From NCBI GenBank assembly GCA_033439765.1, contig JAULSN010000004.1, forward strand, positions 3,048,001 to 3,112,000: a stretch of 64,000 bases of DNA. The letters are read 5' to 3'. A program made the position numbers and the translations under genes. This DNA comes from Lasiosphaeria ovina. Taxonomy: Eukaryota > Ascomycota > Sordariomycetes > Sordariales > Lasiosphaeriaceae. Each line of letters starts with the position of its first letter. Positions within the stretch are counted from its first letter, which is position 1. The notes below the pieces were generated by a model that ran no database searches, had not been told where the DNA came from, and was given only the letters and a program-made list of their open reading frames with translations. This document shows, piece after piece, positions 45,308-58,415 of this stretch.

Positions 45308-47887
45308 TGTGGGAGAGGTTATCGCCGAAGCGAGGGACTGCGCTGTCAGTCGTTGTCGATATGTATGTTGTGGGGTTGTTGCGTGCGGATACGCTCGTTG
45401 CGTGGACCGGGAAGGAAGCTTTGCGATAGTCTGCGGCGGTGGTGGGCTTTTGGGACGGAAGGTTGGGGGAGGCGACGTTAGCGGGGAGGATTAAGGTGGG
45501 CAGTTAGGCAGGTCGAGCGTTGGCGGGATTAAGCTAGCCGCCGTGCAGGGTGGTGTATGCTATTATTACAGGCGACCGCTTAAGCAACGTCGCGTTGGTC
45601 GAATCAGGCGCAACTGTTGTGGCCCGGAAGGCCCGGAATTCGGGGGCTGAGCTCTCTCTTAGGCGGGCTGTCCAACAAGCAACATTTCCTCTCGCGGGTA
45701 TTGGATCGCAGATGCGCCACGCGATCGTTGCGCAGGGCTGGGCGAAAGTGAGACTGGAACCGCGATCTGGGGCTTCCGTTCCCTATTACACTGGGCTACT
45801 CCGTACTAGTGCCCTAGTGCAGCCGACCCTAGTGCGGCGAGAAGATGAATCCACGCCGAAAGTGGAATAGGCAACGGCGTAATGGGGCTAATTGACGTAG
45901 AAGCTCTCGAAGACTCGAATAGCTCGGGTGGCGCTTTCGAAGCCGCGGCAGGCGGGGCGAGGCGTGCGTTCTCAAGAGCAAGTTGGCGACAAACAGGCGA
46001 ACGCAGAGCAGCAGATTGAGTTTGTCGATAATTACGGCGAGGATGAAAGGGGGGCAAAGATGAAGCAGAGACGGACTCGGCACGAAAAGGACGGGCCAAC
46101 ACGGTAGTTTAGCACTGAAGGTCGAGACAGGAACAGGAACCAGGCGGCACGATACCTGAGGCAGGGACGTTTAGGTGTGTGGGGGAGGGAGGCGGGGGGC
46201 CGAATCGTCCCGACTTAGCGTGTGCACGGTGGTCGGTGGTTAGAAACCTAGCAAATTCAGGGTGCACCTGGCACTTCTTGCCCCGGGCGTCGTGATTGAT
46301 AAGCCCCGCTTTGTGTCTTGGGCCTTTCGACGGGAACCACTACCACGACGGTAGCACCTGGAGAAGGTGCCCTCATGGGCACCGGGCCTGCTCTCTGAGG
46401 GACAGAGACTCTGCCCATTAGCGGCTACCTGGAGTGGCACGGATCGAGGTTCCATTCGTCGTTGACACTACGACAGGGCAGCATCGGCCGCATCACTGCA
46501 TCAGCCGCCCCACTGCATCAGTGGCGGTCTAGGCTGCATCATTTTGCAGTCGGCGACGGCTCTCTCGTAACTGTCTGTTTCTGTATTGTTTGTACTCCGT
46601 ACACCGCAGCTCATTGGAGCAGCTGCCGATATACATAGTATAGCATCCATCCTTCCAACGGATACCGACTACCCCAGACGTTTTGCATGCCCTGGGATCC
46701 TCGAGCGCTGACACCTGAATCTGATGTGCATACAGGGGACCGGCGAATCCAGTGCCACCCTGCCCCCCGACCCGGAGTCCGGTGTTTGGAACTGGCTGGA
46801 GCTCAACCACCTTGCAGCACTTGCAGAGGACGAGACTCGGGAGAAGCACTTGGAGCTTTTGGACCTTGAAGTCGCTCTCTCCTGCCTATGGTAGTTCGAG
46901 GTGCTCGTACTCGGTATGTATCTATCCCCGGATCTGCTGTCCCTGGCCGCCATCCCCATCACAAAAGAAAGCAAGTCTTTCGTAACTGCTCGTGTCCGTC
47001 CACCGTCGTCATATCTCGTCAGCCCTTTTTCACGTAATCCTTGCCTCCCATCAGTGCAAGGCAGGCGGGCGGACGGACGGACGGGATAGGTACTTGGTAG
47101 TATGTGGTCGCGAGGCGTGTAACACGCGCGGATCTGACCACCGCGCGGCCCAAGTGGAGCGGGACTTGGCTCGTGCCTCTCTCTCTCCGTAGTGGCCAAG
47201 CCAAACCCTGCCAGAATCCTTATACTGCAAGATGCCTAGCATGTGCTGTACCAATATAAGCACTTGTGCCTCACCAGCCTAGTTCTTCCTTGTTGTGGCA
47301 GGTGAGTCCCCGAGAACCTTGCCTGTCTGTGTCTCTTGTAGTCTGCATCTCTGTCTGTCTTGACCCAGCACCAGTTTACGGATATACGTAGATGTTACTA
47401 CCAAGTCGCGCACGGCCGGGGATGCCCGCCTGCTTGCTGCCCTCGTGTGTTCTGCTTCTGTCCGGCCGGCCAGCACAAGGGGCGCTCGTCTCGTTTCCAT
47501 GCTCGGGATGGCTTCATGTGGTTGCTTCCGTATACCGCGCCGAGCCCGCCAAATTTCACCCAAGGGGCTCGCATCTTGGCTAGGTGCTTCTTCAATGCGG
47601 CGAAGAAGGAGACCTGGAAGCAGCACGCACGCACACACAGACAGCTTACACTACCCCATCCTCAGGAAAGGAAATAGATAGAGGCAAAGTTCGAACCCTA
47701 AATAGGACTGGTGGGCGATTTTGAATCCCCGTCCCAGCCCCAGCCCAGCACACAAAATGCTGTTGCAGGAATTGCAGGAAGAGCATGGAAAGCAGGGGAC
47801 ATGTGTGTGTGCGTGTTTGTGCCCGGCACACATACACACTCACTCACTCACTCATCCATGATAGCCATACACGCATATACGACAATT

Positions 47888-48018
47888 GGGGGGGGGGGGG
47901 GGGGGGGGGTGTAGGCCACCTACCAGCCGGGCGTGGGTTGTTACTGGCTGTGCGCAGCAGTTTGGTGGCTCCGGTGCCCGAATCGGAGGAAGGCGGGCGG
48001 GCGGGCGGGCGGGCGGGC
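47888..48018 (+). repeat. Poly-G run and (GGGC)n tract
   Basis: Twenty-two consecutive G residues lie at 47888-47909, and six to seven GGGC repeats at 47992-48018, followed by short GCAA repeats. Both are able in principle to form G-quadruplexes on this strand. Confidence 0.95.
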
Positions 48019-48696
48019 AAGCAAGCAAGCCAAAGCAGGCAAGAAAAGCAAAAAAAAGAACGGATGACAAAAGAGAAGACGAGAAGGTGGTTTTACCGAT
48101 TCCGTACCGTGCCATTAATAAGGTGCGGACGTCAAAAGCCTAAATAAATTCCCGAGATAATTAACCACATGTATGTATCCGTATCCACTGTCATTATCGT
48201 GTCCCCTCACAAGAGACATGTCTTCACTTGCACTAACTAACTACGTTGCCTACCAAACACCTTCTGCTGCTGTGCAACCATGCCATGACGTGCTTGTCTA
48301 TCACCAATCGTAAAAAGGCATTGGCTGGCTGGCATCAGCTTACTGCAAACGCGTGAGAAGGAGGGATACTCGCAGAAAGCACGGCCAAAGGATGCCCGAA
48401 ACCCGGATAGGAGCCGGGGCGGCTGGTGTAAGTGGCTGGCTTGTAGGCCCTGCTTGGAGGCCCTGCCTGGACTGACTGCCCTGGCGGGATCTGGGATCTG
48501 GATCTGGAGCTGGAGCCGACCGTTCACCCACCACTCCAGGCCAGGTTATACCGGTTCCTATAGCTACCTAGATAGGTATGTACTGGGGGTGGGCGGGAAG
48601 ACGAGGAACAGGCACACTCTGAGTCACTGACAACAGACTGTGCGTCGGGAGTTTTAGTTTCTGGAGCAAAGTACTCCGTAGAAAAGACAAAAAGAT

Positions 48697-48770
48697 TGGA
48701 TGGATGGATGGATGGATGGAGCGTGTGTGCGTTTGCGTTTGCGTGTGCGTGTGCGTGTGCGTGTGCGTGC
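48697..48770 (+). repeat. (TGGA)n and (GTGTGC)n microsatellites
   Basis: TGGA repeats at 48697-48720 run directly into GTTTGC and GTGTGC repeats up to about 48770. Confidence 0.95.
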
Positions 48771-50248
48771 GTCGTTGAAACGTCGAGGCTCCCGCGCGTT
48801 TCATCGGGGTCCATTCACTTTTTCGTTAGACCATCTCGAAAAATAAGAACGGGCTTTGCGCCGCGACAAACTTACCTAGGTAGGTTTCGAACATCCGAGC
48901 GGACGATATAGCCCAGCCCCTCAAGAGACCAGAAAACGAAGAAAGAAAAAAAAGGAAATATCGCGGATTACTTCTGGGCCCCGAGAATACATAGTAGAGA
49001 AACGAATCCCCGAGCTGCGTCTTGTGCCTCCTTCAGCTTCATCAGCAGTGTCGTTGGCGGATGCGAAATCCCATGGGCCTCATGCCACGCCATACAATGC
49101 CATGCATACCTACCCACCACAGTTTACCCAATTTCCCAGACAAGGCGATCGAGGGGGAATAGACATGCGTCATCGAAGCAGCAGAGCAATCGGCAACAAG
49201 GCCGTCCCAAACCGAAATCAGAATCTCGGAATGGATCGAGCGAAAGAATAGAATAATTTGTCATGAACGTTGTGCAGTGCCATCCAAGATCCAAGCGTTG
49301 GGGTCGCTCGAGCGCGGGCTGCCTCCCAACCTTTGAGAGCCCTCTTTTCCCTTGTTTCACAACTGTCTCAACGCTCATCCAGAGTCCTGATGTTTTTTTT
49401 TCCCCATCTTCTCGTGAACACCCCTTCCCCCCTTAAACCCCAACAACCTCCACCCCCTGGCTCGGATCAACTTGGCTCACATATATGCTCACATATATGA
49501 TCCTTGAAGTGGATCGCTTCATGCCTGTGACACGTGCCATGAGATCTGCAGTGCTTCTGCGGTCGACTGACTGACTACCTATAGTGTGACGGCGAGTTCA
49601 CTATTGGCTATTGGCGCGCTCGGGGTCCTCGAAGGCTCCGTGGAAGCGTTGAAGAAGCCTCCAGAAGCCCACCACTGTCAAAAGAATTCCGCCGTGCCCG
49701 TCGGAGTTCGTCGCTCATCATGTGCCAGGACGAGAAACAAGCTCACCAACTGACAGTGGCCACTGGGGATAGGGGATCACAGCCACGTAAACAAAATGAA
49801 AACAACGGCTAAACTGTCGCCAACCACGTGGTATCCAGGTCAAAGATCGCATCAATAACTCGCTCTCCCATATTTAATTGTAAATACCTCCCGTTTAGGG
49901 TGCCAGCTTGCTAATCTGGGCAACAATATACACAGAAAGACCGACGATAAATACCTCCCGCGCTCAAATGGCGATCTGAACCCAAACAGAGAAAAACAAA
50001 AAGTACAAGCCTTGGCTTGGAAAAGAATTTGGCTGAATACCCAAAACCAGCCCATCTTCCGAATCTATCGTATGACGAACAGCTGACAGGGAGCGTCTCC
50101 AAACAGGCCGCGAAAGCGTTAATGCACCCAAGGCTCTGCTTCCACGAGCACCCCCAGCCTTGGCCCTAGGCGACTGGTTTCAGACATTAGAACTAAGTGA
50201 AAAAGAGGACTGGCTATCGAAATGACATCATTACGGGTGCGTGCGCCA

Positions 50249-51822
50249 TCACGTATCCTCGGTGAACCGCGAGCCAGATCCGCCAGACCCGCGCGACCCG
50301 GCTTGCGGCATGAGGCTCCGGCCGAGCGGGTCGACCGTCGGAGGAGTCATTGGACGATGGTCCGAAAAAAAGGCCGCTTGCTCCTTGACCGGCGTCCGGC
50401 CGGGGCCGGACCTCATGATTGGCACGCCGCTGTCCGGGCGCATCGGCGACCCAAGCTGCAGTTGTAGTTGCGGTGCGTCGTCAAAGAAAGCCTGCGAGTC
50501 TCTGTAGTAGGATGTGCCGCTCATCGTACTGTCGTGGGGATTCCTGTCGTGGGGGTCGCGGGGGTCGCTGTAGCCGTCTCCCCCCGATTGCAGGACTGGC
50601 AGCAACTTCTTGCCCGAGACCCGATAGAAGCCCCTCTCGCCGGTGCTCGGCTCGTCGGCGGGTCCTTCGGCAATTCGTTTGTTCCCGCTCAGCTTGGCGA
50701 GGGCGGACGGAATGGCAAACGGAATGGACCTCCGCGACATCATTCCCCCCCGTCCGCCCGACCCCGAGGGTTGACCTCGCCCCTGGAGGGGGCTATCTCC
50801 TCCATCTCCCAGGAGCATAATCTTGCCGCCTTGGCGCTTCTTCCACTTGATAATAAACATGAGAAACAGAGCAATGATGGCAATGCCGGCAATGCTGCCC
50901 ACTACGCCGCCAATGACGGCGCTCTGGGCAGCAGGCGTGAGCCCGGGGCTGGGCGAACCCGTCCCGGTTGCAGAGGCTTGCGCGGGCGCAGTAGCCCCTC
51001 CGCCGACGCCCGGGGCGTTATCGCCACCGGCCCCGGCCGCGGGGGTAGTAATCTGTAGATTGAGAGTAGTGGTCGCAGTGATAGACTGGCTTTTAGATGA
51101 TTGCTTGGAACGAGTGGATGAAGGTGACTTTGTAGAGTTCGTGTAAAGTGAATGCACCGATGTGCTGTTGTTAAAGAGTGATGGGAAGCGAACTAACGAG
51201 CAAGATTTAGTTTGGGTACATTTCGTGCTTTCAATGTCATCTGGTAAAAGGTCATCTTACCGGATGAGGAGTTGAACCCCCCAGAGGATGAAAATGTGGG
51301 AAAAGCGGTGGTGCTGCTGCTGCTGGAAGGAGCGGACGTCACCGTCTCCTGGCCGGAAGACAGCGACAGGGGTGTCGACTCGGCCCGGGCGGAGGCGGCG
51401 GTGGACGAAGGCGCACCATCGCCCGATACCTGGGGCGCAGATGCAGACACGCTGGGCAATGCGTTACCCAACGCCGAAAGACCGGCGGCGGTGACACCCG
51501 CGACGGGTTCTGACGGCGGGTGTGTGACGGCGTCGGAGAGAATTGTTGCGACGCTAATTACGGCGCCAGTGGCATCGACGACATGCACGACGGCGACGGT
51601 CTGGACGACGACGACCTCACGGGCGTGCAGCTTTTTGTCTTCTGGTGATGAACGAATGTGGTTGTTGTTGTTGGTGTTGCTCTCGTCGCCTACGAGTCCG
51701 CCGCGGGCAACATGCTGCTGGTCCTGCTGATGCGGATGCGGAGAATGCAAATGACGATGGCGGTTGTGGTGGTGGTTATTGCGGGCCTGAAGGAGTGAAG
51801 ACCCGCCGACGTGGTTAGTCAT
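50249..51822 (-). CDS. Single-pass membrane protein with Ser/Thr-rich ectodomain, 2 exons, 501 aa
   Basis: The exons are 51822-51261 and 51192-50249 (562+944 nt); the acceptor GTTAG near 51193 is the one that keeps the frame. The N-terminal half is His/Asn-rich, then has V-V-V-V-Q-T-V-A-V-V-H-V-V-D-A-T-G, then a long Ser/Thr/Ala/Pro region as in wall-anchored or sensor ectodomains. One transmembrane helix follows (AVIGGVVGSIAGIAIIALFL), then basic K-W-K-K-R and a cytosolic tail with many Pro, Ser and Gly residues. The layout resembles fungal MID2/WSC-like membrane proteins, but no WSC cysteine domain is present. No clear signal peptide follows the chosen ATG, so an upstream exon may be missing. 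The function is unknown. Confidence 0.75.
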
Positions 51823-53640
51823 CGTGTCGACCAAGCGTGGTGTGGCTGTGAAGGCCTAAAGGAGCGAAAAAGGTAGCTGAAAAAGGAGCAGTGCTGCCAG
51901 GTTTCTATTTCGGAACTTCGAAGGGAGCCCGTATTCGACGTGCGTGACTGCGCTCGTGTGTACCGCGGCTCGTCAGCTCGGGGGGGGCGGGCGGTGCTGC
52001 GTGGTCTCGAATTGGTCGCCCAGCGCATCCTATTCAGTCGAATTCGTCATGGTTGGCCGTCATCCCATCATCTTGGCTACGCAAGTCGGCAAACTGTCGG
52101 TTCGGGTGCAGGTCAAGCTTGGGCTTCGGCGGCCGTCCAGTGGAGTGTTGATGCGGCCTTAACCGGGGCGCTCCCACAACACCTCAGGGCCGTGGTCGTG
52201 GAGTTGGACCGACGATTCAGTTGCGCGCCAGCTTGGATGCGTGGCGAGGACGGTTGCAGAAGGGAAAACACGAGGAGACAGACCAAGTGCCCGGCGCGCG
52301 GATGGGCTGCGCGACATCAAAATAATAAGAGACGGCGATTAAAATTAGGTGTAGGGGCCCTGCCTGCACTGCTGTTGGGTTGGCCTGATCCCAGATTGAA
52401 TCGCCCCAAAACACCCGTGTTGGCTGCGCTAGAACGGACCCCACAGCCAACGGACAGACGGCTTTCCAATCTCGCTTGGCTGAGAACGTTGGATTTCTGC
52501 CACGATTGGCCAATCACGCCTTGCCAGAGACCCTGCAAGATTAGCGGCACGTCGCTCTGCCATTGGACAGCGAGTTTCGATCTCTCTTGGAATGGAAGCG
52601 GAACCCTGAGTTCGTGTTCCTGAATTGATTGCCTTCGTTCTTCCGCATTGACAACAGGAAGTCTATATGAGCCGTTGGTTCGCCGGCCTCTAACGTTAAT
52701 TGTCCCAGCTGTTATCGCAACCCGCTCGAGGCAGATACCCGGGCTCATTCCCCACGGTTCTTGTCTTGGTCCTGCTGTGATTCTCAAGTTTTTGTCGTTG
52801 CCCGTATCTCTGAGGATGGGCTAATGCATTTGCACATGCTGCCAACCGATACAAATCTCTTTCCTCTCCCGATTGATTCACCACAGTCTCTTAGGCATGG
52901 ACGGACCCGGCCCGAATTCTTGGCGCTGGATTGGAGACGCAGTCACCGGCTTCTTGCAAGGAATGCCTGCAACTGAGAAGTACACGCGTATGGAGCATCA
53001 TGTACTATGCCTTGCGCCTATTATTAGGTAAGGTCGGCTCGCACAGAAGCCATCTACCGTATCCTGTAAAACGAGGTTTCGTTCTGGGTAATGGAGGCTG
53101 GCGTCGTTGATACTCTCCACTGCAACGGTTGCATTCAAGAAACCAGGAAGCCGAATACGTACAGCACGGCCTGTTTACGCGCAGGATTGAACGAACGAAA
53201 TGTCAAAAACACCTACTACATACCTTGGTTTTAAAAGCCTTGTCCCTATTCGCGTTCCGAATAAAAATAAACTTCCATAGGCCGACAAACACCAGTTCCT
53301 TGGTTATGCGGGGCACCACCACCAAGAGGTCTGCCGCATGGACATACGACACGTACTCCCCCACCATCCAATTGGTATCAGGTCCCTCACACGCACTCGC
53401 TTCTCCCATCAAACCTAATCTTCACGTTTGGGTTTCCAAACCCTTTTCAGGTTTTTTTGTTTCCAGCCCAGAAATGGATTAGGCAAAATTGAACTCGGAG
53501 TCGATGCCGCAACGGCACCAGCTAGCTGTACATACCTACCTACCTTCCTATCTATCTATCTCCACAAATAATTGCTATTTTGCCATATCTGTGTGCCTAT
53601 TCCGAAACCCCAAAATCGACAGCTGAGCTTCGCTGACGTC
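51823..53640. other. Divergent promoter region
   Basis: This is shared between the membrane protein (minus) and the lipase-like gene (plus). No gene is supported; the open frame at 51940-52623 has no motif. TATC repeats lie at 53550-53562. Confidence 0.4.
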
Positions 53641-55867
53641 ATGGCCCAGCCGACGACAACGGCGACGAGACTGTCGCCGGCGCATTCGATGTCGTCGCTG
53701 CATCTGGTAGAGGCTTCTTCTGAAGGCGTAGTAGACTGGATGGCCAGCGGGCCGGGCTCGTCAAGTGAGGGCCCGGGAAATGACAGTGACGGCTACTACC
53801 CGCGATGGAGGTCACTCGATCCGCGGTCGTCGTCGACGCAGTCCCTGGCGCCCTCGGAGCGCGAGCAGCGGCGCACCCTCCTCATCATCTACGTGCATGG
53901 CTTCATGGGTGACGACTCGTCCTTCCGCTCGTTCCCAGCCCATGTCCATAGCTTCCTCAAGGGCGTGCTGGCCGACACCCATGTCATCCACTCCAAGATC
54001 TACCCCCGCTACAAGACGTACAAGGCCATCGACGTGGCCACGGACAACTTCAGCACCTGGCTCGAGCCCCACGAGTCTCCGACTACCGATATAATCCTCG
54101 TCGGCCACTCCATGGGCGGGCTTTTGGCTGCCGATGTCGTGTTGCAGGTGCGTTCAGTTAGCTTCCAGTTGTGCCTCGAGACAAGAGCTCTCGCCCGGTG
54201 ATGGAGAAGGGCGTGTTTGGGCTTGTTACCATCACTGCTAGACCTTCAGCTGACTGGCCGACCAACCGCAGCCAACTCAAACCCCCGTGTATGGATCTCC
54301 GTTCCGCCACCGAATCTTAGGTACCATTTCGCTAGATGCGCCGCTGCTCGGCCTGCATCCGGGCATCGTTGTTTCGGGCATCACGAGTCTCTTTCGTCCC
54401 GCCCCCAGCCTGCCCCCCGCACCCGGGAGGGCAGAGAGTTTGACACCCGGCTTTGCACCCGCAGGACCCTACTCGCCTGATCTCTCCATCTACTCGGAGC
54501 AAACTTCCTCTTCCCCGTCACAATCACTGGGGGGCATGTCAACTCCGAGCCTGATGACAACTACATCCTCCTCGAGTGCACAGCCCCAGGGCCTTGATCC
54601 TTTCTTCAACCCCGCCTTCTTCAACGATGCGTCCTTTGTAGACCGGGGTTGGCTGAAGAACGTGGTCCACTTTGCGCAGAAGCACAAAGCTGAGAACCTG
54701 TTCGGGGCGGCCGCGAGCCACATCCTTTCGCATCTCGAGTTTGGCGGCTGCCTGGCCGACTATCCGGGGCTGAAGTCGAGGTATACCAAGTTGAGAAAGC
54801 TCGAGGACGTGGACGACCTGAACCCGCTAAGCGGCGGCGTCCGGGTCCGTTTTGTCAACTACTACACCATATCAACGGGGATACCGAAAAAGAAGCAGCC
54901 AGACCAGGAGCCTGCTCCAAACGCCACAGCGGAACCCAAAGATGAAGCCAGTGTTCAGCAAGGCTACTTTCCAGACACGAAGTCGCTCGAGGCCGGAGCC
55001 TCGCAGCCAGTGACTCCAAGGATATCGATCGAGAACCACAGCGACAGCGGCGCGAGTCCCGCGGCTCTTGACGTGCTTGAGCCCATGCCAGAGCCAGAAT
55101 CACCCGACCGGACTCCTGCAGCACTTTGGCAAGAATCCCAGCTCTCTCTCCGACCAAAGGTTGCCAGCAGCGACGGAAACGACGAGCCCAGCACAGCAGC
55201 ACCTTCAGAACCCGCAGAAGCGACCGAAACCGAAGCATTCGGCGACCCAGACGCCCTCGCGCTGCCGCCGATCCCGGACCTTCCCAGTCCTCCACCTGCA
55301 GCACCAGACTTTAACAGCATCCGGGACAAGGAAGCGCGGAAGCAGGCCGAAAAGGAGGCGAAACGAGCACAAAAGGCGTACGAGCAGGCCGTCAAGAGCC
55401 GGGAAAAGACGATCAAGGAGCGGCAGAAGCTGGCCGAGAAGCAGCGGCGCAAGGGGCTCAAGGACGCCGAGAAGCGCGAGCGCGACGCGCAGAAGGAGCG
55501 CGACAAGCTCGAGCAGAAGGAGCAGAAGAAGCTCCAAAAGGAAGAGCAGGCAGCGTTGAAACAACAGCAACAGCAGGCATCGCAGGGGGGAGGAGGAGAA
55601 TCCGGCGAGGCAGCAGCAGCAACAGCCGAGCCCAAGAAGAAGCTGCGCAAGTTCTGCATGCTGCCTGGCAAGAACAGCAGCACGGGCGAGCGCGACGCGG
55701 CGTGGGTGCCGGTGCACATGGAGGGCGTGGACGAGGTCGGCGCCCACTGCGGCCTGTTCTTCGCCGAGGGCGCCCACTACGAGAAGCTGGTCGGCGACGT
55801 GGGCACCCGCATCGCCGCGTGGGTGCACGAGGACGCCTCGCGGCGCGCCATAGCGGATCTCGACTGA
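53641..55867 (+). CDS. Lipase-like (DUF676-type) alpha/beta hydrolase with coiled-coil tail, 2 exons, 700 aa
   Basis: The exons are 53641-54147 and 54272-55867 (169+532 codons, both phase 0). After a Ser-rich N-terminus the sequence L-L-I-I-Y-V-H-G-F-M-G-D-D-S-S-F opens the hydrolase fold (oxyanion strand), and I-I-L-V-G-H-S-M-G-G-L-L-A-A-D gives the nucleophile elbow with its serine. I-S-L-D-A-P-L-L-G-L-H-P-G follows in exon 2. Further on is a variable linker with Pro/Glu-rich sequence. About 100 residues of almost only K, R, E, Q and A (R-D-K-E-A-R-K-Q-A-E-K-E-A-K-R) then form a probable long coiled coil, and a short globular end (K-F-C-M-L-P-G-K to A-I-A-D-L-D) closes the protein. The in-frame ATG 69 nt downstream of the first possible start codon is preferred. 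The substrate is unknown; there is no signal peptide, so it is probably intracellular. Confidence 0.88.
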
Positions 55868-58415
55868 GATGTGAACGAGCAAAAGTCGGTGAGAGCAGAA
55901 GCGTGAGATATTGGGGATGGCAGTATTGAGTACATAAGGCGCGTACAACGTACATAGCAAGCAGTAGTATTTACAGAATTAATGCCCACGACTTTTTGGA
56001 GTCTATTCTCCTGTTACCTAGGCACGGCGCAGTTTGTAGACACTTCTCTAGGGAGGTAAACAAAAATGTAAACACCTATCACTCAAGCTCTCTCCTGCAA
56101 GCAGGTCACTGCCCCTCAACTCTGTAGTGTGGCTCACTCGTGTTCACGAAACGCCAACTTCCAAATTTGCAAAAGTCCTACGCCCAGACAAGGCTGCATG
56201 CCATGGGTCACAGCCGACCGTGTTGAGATATCAAGATAGGAGCACAACTCCATTGTTGACTGTTTGTCTACGGATACAAGCTCCAGCAGGCCGCGTTGGC
56301 AACTGCCCTGCTCGGTTCTCACCAAAATGTTCTTCACAGTATTAGCTGGAGAGGAAATCTCATTTTTTTTGCAGCAGCTCAAGCTTCGCCTTTATTTCTT
56401 CTGCTGTCGTAGGGGGCAAGACCAGTCAGTCACAACAGGCACCGGTCCTCTGACAGGGTCTTGAATCACGTCGACATCAGTCAGGATTTTGGCAGGATCC
56501 CAAGGCTTGGGATACGGCTGTTCGGGAAACCGGGCTGCCCGCAAGACCCCTAGACAACCTGACGGCGAACGGGGGACGGCAGATTAGAAATGTGTACCTA
56601 GGACTGCTAAAAACTACCTGGGCCAGCATGTATTTCTGTCTGTGAGTTGGCCACGCACCAATTTGATGTACGTCTAGACAACAACGGACAGAATATATAT
56701 CTAGGCATTGCGTTTTTACCAGTTCGAACCGACCCGCTTCCAATATATACACCCTGTTCAGTGGCCAAGTTCACAAAACAAACAGAGAACCCCGGCAGCA
56801 TCGAACTGAAACAGCCACCCAGGTTCCAACCCGACCGCAGCACGTCATCTTTCCGTATCACCACCGTTTCCGGGGGAAGAGAACAAAAAGCAGCAGCCAC
56901 TGGCGCTGCCACAGACAGATGGATGGATGGATGGACGCCATTCCGTTTCATTCCAGGACCTACATTCCGTTCCGTTTGTGTCCTCTCAGCACACACACAT
57001 ACACACACCGGCTAGCCAACGGAAGGAGAAGAAGAAGATACGCCTTGAGTAAGGTAATGTACCTGATTTGCCTCAAACGTGACCCTCAGACAAGAAAGCC
57101 CTCAGGACTCTCTCTCAAACGAACAAAGGCCAAGAGGCAAAGACGGGGCGCAAGCAAAGAGAGGACGGGGTAAGGCAGAACAAGGAAACAAAAAGCAGCC
57201 AGCAAGAAAAGCACTCTGAAGCAAGCAAAGACGGGAAGGAGAAAGCAAGCCGCCACCTTACCTTCCACACATACCAAAGAGACTTCGTGCCTCACTTGCC
57301 CATGTGCACAAACACGCACGTATTCACTGTCACTAAGAATGTCACCAAGAAGAAACCAAGCGCATGTGACCAAATATGTCTTTGCTTTTAATTCTTCCAG
57401 CTAGCTAGCACAGACTTGACAAAGAGTCTTTTGAGGCAGAGCAGTGCCCCGACGTAGCTAGCAAAGGCCCTCCCAAGTGAGGAAACCTAGGTGTGGAAGA
57501 ACTAAAGGCTATAGAGGTGCTCGAGAGCGAAGACCCCTATGATGTGAGACGAACCCCCCAAAATAAAAGATGACTCTGGATGGAGGTGCGGTTTTTGCTC
57601 CCAGAAAAAATACAAACAATGCAGACAGATGCATGATGCTACCCCGGTCTCTGCTTGTCCGAAATATCGCTTTTCCTCCATCTCGGCAGCCATAGCGTAG
57701 ACGTAATGACCAACCACCGTATGACTGATCGACCAAACAAATGGTCAATCGATCCGTGGGTCGAAGCGACCCGATTGCTCTCTCCAGCCCCTGTCCGTCA
57801 CCATGACTGTCCGTCTCTCGCTCTCTCCGTGGTATGATCCCCCGCCCAATCCAGCCGGAAAATGCAAAGTCAAAATGATCTGGTGACCATGGTGGAATAT
57901 ATCCCCAACGCCTCGCTGATGTAAAAAGAAATAACGTCATAAAAATGCAGATGAACTGCCCATTAGGATGGAGAAAATGGGGCAGAGATCATGGCGACCA
58001 AGACGGTGGATGGCAAACGTATGCCCTCCACCTAAGCTAGCCCCCTTTCTCTCTCTCTTTTTTTTTTGGTTTCGTCTTTTCATGCTCCTAATTCTATAAC
58101 CGCTTTTCCGCTCTCGGTTGCTGTCTCTCCAAGGCCCAGAGAAATGTGCAAGAAGACAAGTCTTCTCGATTCCTGCTGGCGCTTCTGAGAATCAACTGAT
58201 CAACCAGGTATCACCCTGCATAATGATGATGAGGCGGAGTGTAGTCCAGCCCAATTCGTTGGGCATCCGGCTGTCAATGCCGTCGCGGCTCGAAGAATCA
58301 GTGCTTGGGTGACTTGGCAATGCTCTCATGCTCCAATAGGGCCATGGCCAGGCTGCCGGATCTGCACGAAAGGCTGACCACCTGGATGGCTCTGTTACAT
58401 ATCAGCAAGTCCGTT
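55868..58415. other. Intergenic, convergent 3' ends
   Basis: This lies between the lipase-like gene and the stop of MED19. It contains simple CA and GAT/GGA-type repeats near 56910-57010 and a T run at 58058-58070. No gene is recognised on either strand. Confidence 0.45.

Larger units (their letters stand above)
45308..50248. other. Large intergenic region upstream of the Zn2Cys6 gene
   Basis: About 4.9 kb holds no firmly supported gene. It contains G-rich and simple repeats (47888-48018 and 48697-48770) and a coding-like fragment at 46738-46893. It probably includes the long promoter and leader of the regulator, and the 3' end region of the next gene. Confidence 0.45.

Noticed and set aside
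46669..47199. 176-codon minus-strand frame
   Set aside because: It is antisense to a plus-strand fragment with better coding character and has an Arg/Ser-rich random composition.
47690..47705. T-loop-like word gttcgaaccc
   Set aside because: No matching acceptor stem or anticodon arm could be found for a tRNA on either strand.
51940..52623. 227-codon plus-strand frame in the divergent promoter
   Set aside because: Composition and lack of motifs suggest a chance frame in GC-rich promoter DNA.
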